Source of the DNA: JASFUX01 sp050050115
Lineage (GTDB): Bacteria > Pseudomonadota > Alphaproteobacteria > Caulobacterales > Maricaulaceae
DNA length: 34,027 bases
Assembly: GCA_050050115.1 (NCBI GenBank)
Contig: JASFUX010000007.1
Coordinates: 1 to 34,027, forward strand
Direction of reading: 5' to 3'
The notes beneath the pieces are model-generated. The model had not been told where the DNA came from. It worked only from the letters and a program-made list of their open reading frames with translations, and made no database searches. The translations under genes were made by a program, and so were the position numbers. Positions 5,987 through 13,762 of this stretch are shown here, one piece after another. Each line of letters begins with the position of its first letter. Position 1 is the first letter of the stretch.

Positions 5987-7150
5987 ATGAGACTTCTGAG
6001 CAGATCGCGCTTGATCGCGGCGGCGGTGCTGGCTGTGGCGGCCAGCGCGGCCGCCTTCGCCATGGACTTCTACACAGACGAGGAGGTGGTGCTCGAAGGG
6101 GCGGTCGACGACATGCTGTTCGCCGCGGCGCGACGGATCAGCCTTGAAGCATCGTCTACGGATGACGTGTTCCTCGCCGGCGCCACGATCACCGTGAACG
6201 GCGCTCGCGCCGATCGGCTGACGATGGCGGGAGAGAGTCTGATCTTCACGTCGTTTCAAGCAGAGGACGTTGTCGCAGCCGGGCGGCAGCTGCAGTTCCT
6301 CGGCGGCGCGGTGGCGGACGACGTGCTCGCCGCCGGCGCGGAAGTTACGCTCGCGGACGGCTTCGAGGTCGGGGGTTCCGCCATGCTCGCCGGTGCGGAC
6401 GTCATCGTCGAGGCGCCCGTGGGCGGAGAGCTGCGTGCGGCGGGCGAGCGGGTGCGCTTGAACGCTCTGGTGGACGGCGACGTTGAGCTGTCGGGGAACC
6501 GGGTCATCGTAGGACCTGAGACGCGCATTCGCGGCGGACTCACCCACCGGGCCGAAGAGATCGAGATCGCGCCGGAAGCGCAGATCGACGGCGAGGTCGT
6601 CGCCCTGGAGCCGAGAGCGGACGTCGACGCGGGGGGCGCGATCGCCGGCATGGTCGTGATCGGGATCGCCCTGTTCGCCGGCGTCTTGGTGTTGTTCGCC
6701 CTGCTCGCCGGATCGCTGCCCGCTCTAATGCGGTCGAGCGCGGAGCGCATGCGCGGTCAGCCGCTGGCGACGCTGGGCGCGGGCTTTCTCATCGCCTTCG
6801 CTGCGCCCGTAGTCATGGCGATCTTGGCGGTGACGGTCATCGGCGTCCCGATAGCGATCGTTCTGGCGATCATGCTCGCGGCCGCAGCGCCGCTTGCGAT
6901 CACCGCCACGGTCTATTTCATCGGCCGGCAGTTCGCGGCCTTGGCGCACCGTAGCGCGGCGGCGGGCGAGCCCGGCTTCGGCGCGCGAGCTGGTTGGACC
7001 GCGCTTGGGGCGCTCGCCTTGCTGATCGTCGGACTGATCCCGTTCATCGGCGGCCTGGCTTGGCTCGCAGCCTACGTGTTCGGGCTGGGCGCGGTGGTGA
7101 TCTTGATCGCCCGAACGCTGTCGTCCGGCCCCTCCGCGGCGACAGCTTAA
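5987..7150 (+). CDS. Bactofilin-like/polymer-forming ectodomain protein with C-terminal membrane domain
   Basis: A 387-residue envelope protein. A signal peptide (about 1-25) is followed by a repetitive beta-rich region (30-210). Its short repeats resemble polymer-forming (bactofilin-type) parallel beta-helices, for example DDVFLAGATITVNG, EDVVAAGRQLQFLGG, DDVLAAGAEVTLADG and GDVELSGNRVIVGPETRIRGG. Residues 215-243, 262-290, 291-312 and 338-376 are hydrophobic and probably form about four or five membrane helices. The function is not established; a cell-envelope scaffold or sensor is possible. The ATG at 5987 follows GAAAGG at 8 bases and begins the signal peptide; an upstream ATG at 5948 would add a charged, non-secretory stretch. 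Confidence 0.65.
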   Translation: MRLLSRSRLIAAAVLAVAASAAAFAMDFYTDEEVVLEGAVDDMLFAAARRISLEASSTDDVFLAGATITVNGARADRLTMAGESLIFTSFQAEDVVAAGRQLQFLGGAVADDVLAAGAEVTLADGFEVGGSAMLAGADVIVEAPVGGELRAAGERVRLNALVDGDVELSGNRVIVGPETRIRGGLTHRAEEIEIAPEAQIDGEVVALEPRADVDAGGAIAGMVVIGIALFAGVLVLFALLAGSLPALMRSSAERMRGQPLATLGAGFLIAFAAPVVMAILAVTVIGVPIAIVLAIMLAAAAPLAITATVYFIGRQFAALAHRSAAAGEPGFGARAGWTALGALALLIVGLIPFIGGLAWLAAYVFGLGAVVILIARTLSSGPSAATA

Positions 7151-7269
7151 GAGCATCCAGGCCCGTTCGTGAGCCGTTGAGTTCAGCTTGAGGCTGGCTC
7201 TACGGCTTGCGAGGGTGCGCTGCCGGGCAGCCGCAAAACAGGTCAATCGGTCGCATCCACGCCTCAACC

Positions 7270-7301
7270 GTGTTTGCATATATTCAGAAATACGCAAATA
7301 C
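7270..7301. promoter_or_regulatory. Large imperfect palindrome before the RND operon (candidate ArsR/SqrR operator)
   Basis: GTGTTTGCATAT (7270-7281) and ATACGCAAATAC (7290-7301) are inverted repeats with 10 of 12 matches around ATTCAGAA. The region is strikingly AT-rich for this genome and ends 5 bases before the Shine-Dalgarno of the adaptor gene. Its core (ATAT, TTCA, ATACGC, AA, TAC in order) is shared with the region just before the arsR start near 16265-16292. A common repressor is inferred. Confidence 0.55.
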
Positions 7302-7318
7302 AAACAAGGAGAGCGCTT

Positions 7319-8365
7319 GTGTCAAAAAGAGCCGCGAGCCGGGAGTTCGACGCGGGGCGTACGCTTGCGCAGGCGGCCGTCCTGGCGGTCGCCGCGGTCG
7401 CCGTTTGGGCCGTGCGCGCAGACGCTCAAGCCGAGCCCGAGACGTTTCGCGTCGAGACCGTGGAGACGGCCGATTCCAAGGCTGTGTTCGCCACCGTCGA
7501 AAGTGTCAATGTCGTCCCCGCGCGCGCCCGGATCGGCGGCACAGTGGCAGAGCTGACGGTCGACGAGGGCGACCTTGTCGAGACCGGCGCGACGCTGGCG
7601 GTGGTCGCGTCTCAAACGCTCGCGTTGCAGATCGAGGCGATCAATGCGCGTATCGGCGGGCTCGTCTCGCAGAACGATCAAGCCCAAGCCGACCTGGCGC
7701 GCGCCGAAGAGCTCGCCGCGCGCGGGACGATTCCACAGACCCGGCTCGAGGAGTTCCGCACCAACGCCGCCGTCGTCGGCCGTCAGCTCGAAGAGGCGCG
7801 CGCTGAGCGGGCGGTGCTGGTCGAGCAGGTGAGCGAAGGGGCGGTGCTCGCTCCCACGGCGGGGCGCGTTCTTGAGGTTCCGATCACGGTCGGAACCGTG
7901 GTGCTGCCGGGCGAGCAAATCGCCTCCGTCGCCGCTGAGGACTATGTGTTGCGCCTGCGCCTGCCCGAACGCCATGCGCGATTTCTTGCCGAGGGCGACG
8001 AGGTGCGGGTCGACGCGTCCGCGCTCGGCGGCGGCGAGCCCAGGGTTGGCCGGATCGAAAAGGTCTACCCCGAGATCCTCGATGGCCGAGTCGTTGCGGA
8101 CGCCGCAGTCGACGGCTTGGGTGATTTCTTCGTCGGCGAGCGGGTGCGCGTCTGGGTCTCGACCGAGACGCGGGAGACGATCACCATTCCGCGTCGCTTC
8201 GTTTCGACGCGGCACGGCGTGGACTTCGTCCAGGTGCGCGGCGCAGACGACGCTCTGATCGAAGTCGCGGTGCAGCTCGGGCCCGCGGCCGCGGAGGACG
8301 GTGATCAGGCGCGCGTTGAGATCCTCTCCGGGCTCGGCGCTGGCGACGTGCTGGTTGCGCCATGA
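7319..8365 (+). CDS. RND efflux periplasmic adaptor (membrane fusion protein)
   Basis: A 348-residue adaptor that links an inner-membrane RND pump to an outer-membrane channel. An N-terminal hydrophobic segment (about residues 15-32) ends near ADAQ and is a signal peptide or anchor. The lipoyl halves appear as ARIGGTVAELTVDEGDLVETGATL and GAVLAPTAGRVLEVPITVGTVV, split by a short alpha-helical hairpin. Beta-barrel and membrane-proximal domains follow. The GTG at 7319 is chosen because AAGGAG lies 7 bases upstream; an ATG at 7274 lies inside the palindromic operator and has no Shine-Dalgarno. The stop overlaps the pump start (ATGA), so the two are translationally coupled. No TolC-type gene is present in this window. 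Confidence 0.9.
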   Translation: MSKRAASREFDAGRTLAQAAVLAVAAVAVWAVRADAQAEPETFRVETVETADSKAVFATVESVNVVPARARIGGTVAELTVDEGDLVETGATLAVVASQTLALQIEAINARIGGLVSQNDQAQADLARAEELAARGTIPQTRLEEFRTNAAVVGRQLEEARAERAVLVEQVSEGAVLAPTAGRVLEVPITVGTVVLPGEQIASVAAEDYVLRLRLPERHARFLAEGDEVRVDASALGGGEPRVGRIEKVYPEILDGRVVADAAVDGLGDFFVGERVRVWVSTETRETITIPRRFVSTRHGVDFVQVRGADDALIEVAVQLGPAAAEDGDQARVEILSGLGAGDVLVAP

Positions 8366-11300
8366 AGCTCGGCCTTTCCGGACGGCTGACCGAGCGGTTC
8401 ATCGGCTCGCCGCTGACGCCGCTCATTCTGCTCGCCGCGCTCGCGCTCGGCTTCGTCGCGCTGATGACCATTCCGCGCGAGGAGGAGCCGCAGATCTCCG
8501 TGCCGCTCGTCGACATCCACGTGCGCGCCGACGGCCTGCGGGCGACCGATGCGGTCGAGCTGATTACCGAGCCCTTGGAGACCATCGTCGCCGGCATCGC
8601 CGACGTCGAGCACGTCTACTCTCAGACGGTCGACGACGGCGTCGTCGTTACAGCGCGGTTCGAGGTCGGCACCGATCCTGATGATGCGATCGTGCGCGTG
8701 CACGAGGAGGTGCGCGCCAACTACGACCGCATCCCGCTGGGCGTGCCCGAGCCTTTGATCGTCGGTCGCGGCATCTCCGACGTGCCGATCGTCGCGATCA
8801 CGCTGACGCCGTCCCCAGAGACCGCCGAGCGCTGGACCGACAACGCGCTCTACAACCTCGCGGACGAGCTGCGCGCCGAGCTGTCGACGGTTGATGACGT
8901 GGGGCTGTCGTTCATCGTCGGCGGTCGTCCCGATCAGATCCGCGTCGAGCCTGATCCCGAGCGCCTGGCCCTCTATGGCGTCACGCTGCAGCAGCTCGTG
9001 GGCAAGATCCGCGGCGCGAACAGCTCCTTCATCGCCGGACGCGTACGCGAGAACGATCGCAGCCTGACCGTGGCGGCGGGCCAGACGCTGAGCGGCGTCG
9101 CCGCCATCGATCAGCTGCTTCTGACCACCCGCGATGGCCGGCCCGTCTATGTCGCCGACGTGGCCGATGTCGCCGTCGACGTTTCACCTGAAGAGCACAG
9201 GGTCTGGCATCTCGATCACGCGGACAGCTTCACGCCGCGTCCGGCGGTCACAGTCGCCGTCGCCAAGCGCGAGGGCGCGAATGCCGTGATCGTCTCCGAG
9301 CAGGTGCTCGAGCGGCTGGAGCTTTTGCGCGGCGATCTCATCCCTGAAGGCGTCGAGACACATGTGACGCGCAACTACGGCGAGACAGCGAACGAGAAGG
9401 CGAACGAACTGCTGTTCCACCTGGCGCTCGCGACCGTGTCGATCGTGCTGTTGATTGCCTTCGTCATTGGCTGGCGCGAGGGCGTCGTCACCTTCGTGAT
9501 CATTCCGACGACGATCCTGCTGACGCTCTTCGCGTCGAACCTGATGGGCTACACCATCAACCGCGTCAGTCTGTTCGCGCTCATCTTCTCGATCGGCATC
9601 CTCGTCGACGACGCCATCGTCGTGATCGAGAATATCGCGCGGCACTGGGCGATGAACGACGGTCGCCCGAAGGCGCGCGCCGCGATCGAGGCGGTCGCGG
9701 AGGTCGGCAATCCGACCATCGTCGCTACGCTGACGGTGATCGCCGCGCTCTTGCCGATGCTGTTCGTCTCGGGACTGATGGGCCCCTACATGGCGCCGAT
9801 CCCGGTCAACGCCTCGGCGGCGATGATTTTCTCGTTCTTCGTCGCGGTGATCATCGCGCCTTGGCTGATGATGCGCCTCGCGGGCAAGCGCGCGGCCAAA
9901 GGCGGCGCGCACGGTCACGGCAAGGAAGGCGTTCTCGGCGCTGTCTATCGACGCGTGGCCGCGCCGGTGATCGCCAGCCGCAGGCGCGCATTGATGTTCC
10001 TGGTTGTCGTCGGCGTCGCGACAATCGCCTCGACGATGCTGTTCGCGACCAAGTCGGTGACGGTCAAGCTCTTGCCGTTCGACAACAAGTCGGAGTTCCA
10101 GGTCGTCCTCGATCTGCCCGAGGGCGCGAGCCTCGAGCGCACTGAGCGCACCTTGCAGGAGGCTGCTCGCGCGCTTGGCGACATCGAAGAGATCGAGTCG
10201 ATCCAGCTCTATGCCGGGACCGCCGCGCCATTCAACTTCAACGGCCTCGTGCGCCACTACTATCTGCGCGCCGCGCCGGAGCTGGGCGACCTGCAGGTCA
10301 ATCTCGCGCCCAAGCATGAGCGCAGCCGCGCAAGCCACGAGATTGCGCTCGAGGCGCGCGCACTTCTCGCGGACATCGAGCTGCCGGACGGCGCCTCGCT
10401 CAAAGTGGTCGAGGTTCCGCCAGGTCCGCCTGTGCTCTCGACCTTGTTGGCGGAGATCTACGGTCCGGATGCGGAAAGCCGGCGCGAGGCCGCCCGTCGC
10501 GTGCGCGGGGTGTTCGAAGACGTGCCCTTCATCGTCGACGTCGACGACTCCATGGGCGCGCCCGCGCCGCGCTTGCGCGTCTCGATCGATCAGGAGAGCC
10601 TCGAATACTTCAAGGTCGAGCAGGGTGACGTCTACGACACGATCGGCGCGCTGTTCGGCGGCGTTCCGGTCGGCTACTCGCACCGCGGCGAAGGGCGCGA
10701 CCCTATGGAGATCAACGTCCGTTTGCCGCGCGAGGACCTCACGTGGTCCGAGCGCCTCGCGACGACGCCTGTGCCGGCCAACGCCATCCCGGGCGAGCGC
10801 GGCGTGGTCGAGCTGGGCGACGTCGTCAGCGTCGCCGAAGAGCAGGGCAGCCACGCCATCTTCCGCCGCGACGGTCGTTTCGTCGAAATGGTGCTGGCCG
10901 AGCTAGCCGGCGACTATGAGGCGCCGATCTACGGCATGCTTGAAGTCGCCGATCGTCTGGACGGCGCCGGTTGGGAGGAGGCGGGGCTCGAAGCGCCCGC
11001 GATCCGCCTTTACGGCCAGCCCGAGGATGAATCTGCGCTGACGCTGCTCTGGGACGGCGAGTGGGAGATCACCTGGGTGACCTTCCGCGACATGGGCGCT
11101 GCGTTCATGGTCGCCATCCTAGGGATCTATATCCTGGTCGTCGCTCAGTTCGGATCGTTCCGCTTGCCGATCGTCATCCTGACGCCGGTGCCGCTGACGT
11201 TGATCGGCATCATGCTCGGCCACCTGATCTTCGGGGCGCATTTCACCGCGACCTCGATGATCGGCTTCATTGCGCTCGCCGGGATCATCGTCAGGAACTC

Positions 11301-11577
11301 GATCCTGCTGGTCGACTTCATCCGGCACGGCGCGGAGGAGGGTGCGTCGCTCAAGGAGACACTGCTGACTGCAGGCGCGGTGCGCTTCAAGCCGATCCTT
11401 CTGACCGCGATCGCGGCGATGATCGGCGCCTCGGTGATCTTGTTCGACCCGATCTTCCAGGGCCTGGCGATCTCTCTTTTATTCGGGCTCGCTAGCTCTA
11501 CGGCGCTCACCGTTCTTGTCATCCCCGCGATCTACGTAATCTTTCGAGGCGACGGACGGGCCTCGGAAAAGAGATAG
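8362..11577 (+). CDS. RND family efflux permease (AcrB-like)
   Basis: A 1071-residue proton-driven pump of the hydrophobe/amphiphile RND type, full length. The first membrane helix is followed by PREEEPQISVPLVDI, the usual start of the porter domain. TM4 carries the paired aspartates in GILVDDAIVVIENI (Asp416-Asp417), which are essential for proton relay. In TM10 the usual AcrB lysine is replaced by arginine in GIIVRNSILLVDF (Arg978). Two large periplasmic loops are present. The substrate cannot be read from sequence. Location behind an ArsR-like operator and before DUF2892 suggests export linked to sulfur or thiol stress rather than a general drug pump; this is inference. Confidence 0.92.
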   Translation: MKLGLSGRLTERFIGSPLTPLILLAALALGFVALMTIPREEEPQISVPLVDIHVRADGLRATDAVELITEPLETIVAGIADVEHVYSQTVDDGVVVTARFEVGTDPDDAIVRVHEEVRANYDRIPLGVPEPLIVGRGISDVPIVAITLTPSPETAERWTDNALYNLADELRAELSTVDDVGLSFIVGGRPDQIRVEPDPERLALYGVTLQQLVGKIRGANSSFIAGRVRENDRSLTVAAGQTLSGVAAIDQLLLTTRDGRPVYVADVADVAVDVSPEEHRVWHLDHADSFTPRPAVTVAVAKREGANAVIVSEQVLERLELLRGDLIPEGVETHVTRNYGETANEKANELLFHLALATVSIVLLIAFVIGWREGVVTFVIIPTTILLTLFASNLMGYTINRVSLFALIFSIGILVDDAIVVIENIARHWAMNDGRPKARAAIEAVAEVGNPTIVATLTVIAALLPMLFVSGLMGPYMAPIPVNASAAMIFSFFVAVIIAPWLMMRLAGKRAAKGGAHGHGKEGVLGAVYRRVAAPVIASRRRALMFLVVVGVATIASTMLFATKSVTVKLLPFDNKSEFQVVLDLPEGASLERTERTLQEAARALGDIEEIESIQLYAGTAAPFNFNGLVRHYYLRAAPELGDLQVNLAPKHERSRASHEIALEARALLADIELPDGASLKVVEVPPGPPVLSTLLAEIYGPDAESRREAARRVRGVFEDVPFIVDVDDSMGAPAPRLRVSIDQESLEYFKVEQGDVYDTIGALFGGVPVGYSHRGEGRDPMEINVRLPREDLTWSERLATTPVPANAIPGERGVVELGDVVSVAEEQGSHAIFRRDGRFVEMVLAELAGDYEAPIYGMLEVADRLDGAGWEEAGLEAPAIRLYGQPEDESALTLLWDGEWEITWVTFRDMGAAFMVAILGIYILVVAQFGSFRLPIVILTPVPLTLIGIMLGHLIFGAHFTATSMIGFIALAGIIVRNSILLVDFIRHGAEEGASLKETLLTAGAVRFKPILLTAIAAMIGASVILFDPIFQGLAISLLFGLASSTALTVLVIPAIYVIFRGDGRASEKR

Positions 11578-11598
11578 TCCAACCGAAGGAGAATCCCC

Positions 11599-11799
11599 AT
11601 GACCGTTGACCGTCTCGTGATGCTGTTCGCCGGATTGGTGATCTTGATCTCGCTCGCGCTCGGCGTCTTCGTTTCGCAGTGGTTTCTGCTGCTCACCGCG
11701 TTCGTTGGCGCGAACCTCACACAGGCCTCGATCACGGGTTTCTGCCCGCTGGCGAAGATGCTGAAAGCGGCCGGCGCGCAACCGGGCGCTGCGTTTTAG
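11599..11799 (+). CDS. DUF2892 (YgaP-like) small membrane protein
   Basis: A 66-residue inner-membrane protein with two hydrophobic helices (about residues 6-25 and 27-45) and the DUF2892 signature GFCPLAKMLKAAG near its C terminus. DUF2892 occurs fused to rhodanese in E. coli YgaP and beside SQR or persulfide dioxygenase in BigR-controlled operons, so it marks sulfane-sulfur metabolism. The Cys in FCPLA is the conserved one. A Shine-Dalgarno (GGAG) precedes the ATG. It lies 21 bases after the RND pump, in the same operon. Confidence 0.85.
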   Translation: MTVDRLVMLFAGLVILISLALGVFVSQWFLLLTAFVGANLTQASITGFCPLAKMLKAAGAQPGAAF

Positions 11800-11826
11800 G
11801 CAGGAAAGCAGCACGAGGAGACGGTG

Positions 11827-12375
11827 ATGTCGCGCGTACTTGTCGTCTACGGAACGACCGAAGGCCAGGCGCGCAAGATCGCCGAGTTCGTGGCTGACGG
11901 CCTGACGCGGCGTTTCGACGACGTGACGCTGATCGACGCGGCGAACGTGCCCAAGGATTTTCATGTCGAGGGCTACGCCGCCGCCTTCATTGCTGCGTCG
12001 GTGCACATGGCCAAGCACAACGCTGCTGCGACCCACTTCGCGAAGAAACACGCCGCCGCGCTGACCTCGACGCCGAGCGCATTGATCTCGGTGTCGCTGC
12101 ACGCCTACGGCGGCGAGCCGGAAGATCTTGAGGAAGCGCGCCAGTACGCCGACAACTTCAGTGCGGAAACCGGCTGGTTGCCCAAGGCGGTGCACTATGC
12201 GGCTGGCGCGCTCCGGTTCGCGCACTATGACTTCTTCAAGCGATGGATTGTTCGGCAGGTGGCCAAGGATCAGGGCGTGACGCCCGATCCGAGCGGCGAT
12301 GTCGAGCTGACAGACTGGAACGCGCTCACGGTGTTCGTCGACACGTTCCTGCGCGAGCACGCGCCAGAATGCTGA
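11827..12375 (+). CDS. HemG-like flavodoxin-domain protein, copy 1
   Basis: A 182-residue flavodoxin-fold protein. The FMN phosphate loop is YGTTEGQARKIAEFV near the N terminus. It has the features of E. coli HemG (menaquinone-dependent protoporphyrinogen oxidase): SVSLHAY in the middle, then the long inserted loop AGALRFAHYDFFKRWIVRQV and the terminal TDW motif. HemG is unusual in alphaproteobacteria, most of which use HemJ, so either an anaerobic protoporphyrinogen oxidase or another quinone-linked flavin oxidoreductase is possible. The ATG at 11827 (GGAG 6 bases upstream) is preferred over the adjacent GTG at 11824. A paralogue follows 74 bases downstream. Confidence 0.78.
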   Translation: MSRVLVVYGTTEGQARKIAEFVADGLTRRFDDVTLIDAANVPKDFHVEGYAAAFIAASVHMAKHNAAATHFAKKHAAALTSTPSALISVSLHAYGGEPEDLEEARQYADNFSAETGWLPKAVHYAAGALRFAHYDFFKRWIVRQVAKDQGVTPDPSGDVELTDWNALTVFVDTFLREHAPEC

Positions 12376-12449
12376 AGAGAGTGCTGAGGCAAGGCTGAGG
12401 TGAGTGCTGACGCCGCACGGCGGCGCGACGAAAAGGCGGAGACCGTCGC

Positions 12450-13004
12450 ATGAGCAAGGTCCTCGTCGCCTATGCGACGACCGAGGGGCAGACCGCGAAG
12501 ATCGCCAAGGCGGTCGCTGCGCAGCTCGAAAAGCGCGGTGTGGAAGTGCAGCTTACGGATTTTGGCGGGCTGCCTCGGAGCTTCGATCTCGCCCCGTTCG
12601 ACGCGGTCTTCCTCGCCGCGTCGCTGCACATCGGCCGCTATCAGGCCGCCGCGCATCGCTTCGCCAAGGCGCACGCCGAGGCGCTTGGCGCCAGGCCCTC
12701 GGCGTTCATCGCCGTGTCACTGAGCGCCGTCGCCGAGGAGCCCGAGGGTGTCGAGGATGCGCAGAGGTGCGCCGACAAGTTCTTTGACGAAACCGGGTGG
12801 ACGCCGCTTGCGACCCATCACGCGGCCGGCGCGCTCAAGTTCTCCGAGTATGACTTCCTGCGAACCTGGGTCATGAAGCGCATCGCCGCCGCGCAGGGCT
12901 ACGACGCGTCGACGGGCGAAGACATGGAGTTCACCGACTGGAGCGCGCTCGACGAGTTCGTCGAGGAATTCATGCGCATTCATGTCGACAAGGGGGGAGA
13001 ATGA
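12450..13004 (+). CDS. HemG-like flavodoxin-domain protein, copy 2
   Basis: A 184-residue paralogue of the preceding gene, similar along its whole length. The FMN loop is YATTEGQTAKIAKAV, the middle strand SVSLSA is followed by a helix, and the HemG-type insertion AGALKFSEYDFLRTWVMKRI and TDW motif are both present. Tandem duplication is the simplest origin, with clear divergence since. Its stop overlaps the next gene (ATGA), so it is coupled to the PNPOx-fold protein. The two copies might form a heterodimer or have split roles; nothing in the sequence decides this. Confidence 0.78.
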   Translation: MSKVLVAYATTEGQTAKIAKAVAAQLEKRGVEVQLTDFGGLPRSFDLAPFDAVFLAASLHIGRYQAAAHRFAKAHAEALGARPSAFIAVSLSAVAEEPEGVEDAQRCADKFFDETGWTPLATHHAAGALKFSEYDFLRTWVMKRIAAAQGYDASTGEDMEFTDWSALDEFVEEFMRIHVDKGGE

Positions 13005-13450
13005 TGAACGCGGACATGCGCGCGAAAGTTCTGGAGATCATGGACAGCCATCCGGACATGACGATCGCGACGGTGCGCAGCGACGGCTTTCCGCAAGCCA
13101 CGACGGTGTCGTTCGTGCATGACGGACTGACGCTCTACTTCGGATGCAACCCGGTCTCTCAAAAAGCGCGCAATATCGACCGCGAGGCGAAGGTGTCGGT
13201 GACGATCGACGCGCCTCACAGCGATTGGAACGAGATCGTCGGTCTGTCCCTCGGCGGCCTGGCCTCGCGCGTGACGGACAAGGACGAGATCGCCAAGGCC
13301 GCGGGACTGATGTTCGCGAAGTTCCCGCAAGTCATGGAGTACGTCCCCGAGAGCGCCGACGACGTGCGCTTTTACCGAATCGACCCGATCGCAATCTCGG
13401 TGCTCGATTATTCCAAGGGCTTTGGCCACTGCGAGCTGATCGAACTCTAG
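13001..13450 (+). CDS. Pyridoxamine 5'-phosphate oxidase-fold flavoprotein
   Basis: A 149-residue split-barrel protein of the PNPOx-like family, which bind FMN, heme or F420. Visible family features are MTIATVRSDGFPQATTVSF, then LYFGCNPVSQKARNI with the lysine and arginine that usually contact the cofactor phosphate. The region DVRFYRIDPIAISVLDYSKGF is typical of small stand-alone members, not of vitamin B6 oxidase itself. The substrate is unknown. It ends the RND-DUF2892-HemG operon and converges on the SQR operon with a 15-base gap. With the HemG-like genes it suggests flavin- or heme-linked redox chemistry. Confidence 0.8.
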   Translation: MMNADMRAKVLEIMDSHPDMTIATVRSDGFPQATTVSFVHDGLTLYFGCNPVSQKARNIDREAKVSVTIDAPHSDWNEIVGLSLGGLASRVTDKDEIAKAAGLMFAKFPQVMEYVPESADDVRFYRIDPIAISVLDYSKGFGHCELIEL

Positions 13451-13465
13451 CGGGGCGAACTACAG

Positions 13466-13762
13466 CTAGTCGCCCAGGCCGTCCTTCTCGCGCGGCTGCA
13501 TCATCACGCCGAAGCCCATGCCGAGGCTGCCGAAGGTGATCGCGAAGAAGACGCCGAGCAGCACCAACGCGATCGGCCAGTCGGGCGAGCCGAACACCAG
13601 ATCGCGCAGGCCGTGAAAGTTCAGCGCAAACAGCGCGCCCAGCATCCCCCAGCCGACTGCGATCCCGATCGCCATGTGCGCCGCGAGCCAGCGCAGGAAC
13701 GGCCCAGCCCCGGCGCGGGGCGTCGAGGCTGGGCGCAGCTTGTCGGGGCCCTGACGCGTCAT
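13466..13762 (-). CDS. Small membrane protein of unknown function in the sqr operon
   Basis: A 98-residue protein with a charged N terminus and two hydrophobic helices (about residues 26-49 and 62-85), the second ending in a Gly/Met-rich segment before QPREKDGLGD. I do not recognise a family. Its ATG overlaps the sqr stop (ATGA), so it is translated with sqr and may assist membrane attachment or quinone exchange; this is inference. It is the last gene of the arsR-cytochrome-sqr operon. Confidence 0.7.
   Translation of the reverse strand: MTRQGPDKLRPASTPRAGAGPFLRWLAAHMAIGIAVGWGMLGALFALNFHGLRDLVFGSPDWPIALVLLGVFFAITFGSLGMGFGVMMQPREKDGLGD

Noticed and set aside
5771..6547. N-terminal extension of hsp20 by about 259 codons
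   Set aside because: The frame is open by chance; the Shine-Dalgarno and the family start are at 5770, and the extension runs through the palindrome and antisense to the gene at 5987.
7274..7318. Upstream ATG for the RND adaptor
   Set aside because: It lies inside the operator palindrome without a Shine-Dalgarno; GTG at 7319 has AAGGAG at correct spacing.
9184..10854. Long antisense open frame (about 556 codons) inside the RND pump gene
   Set aside because: Composition is Arg/Asp/His-rich with no family pattern; it is a frame shadow of the strongly supported RND gene in GC-rich DNA.
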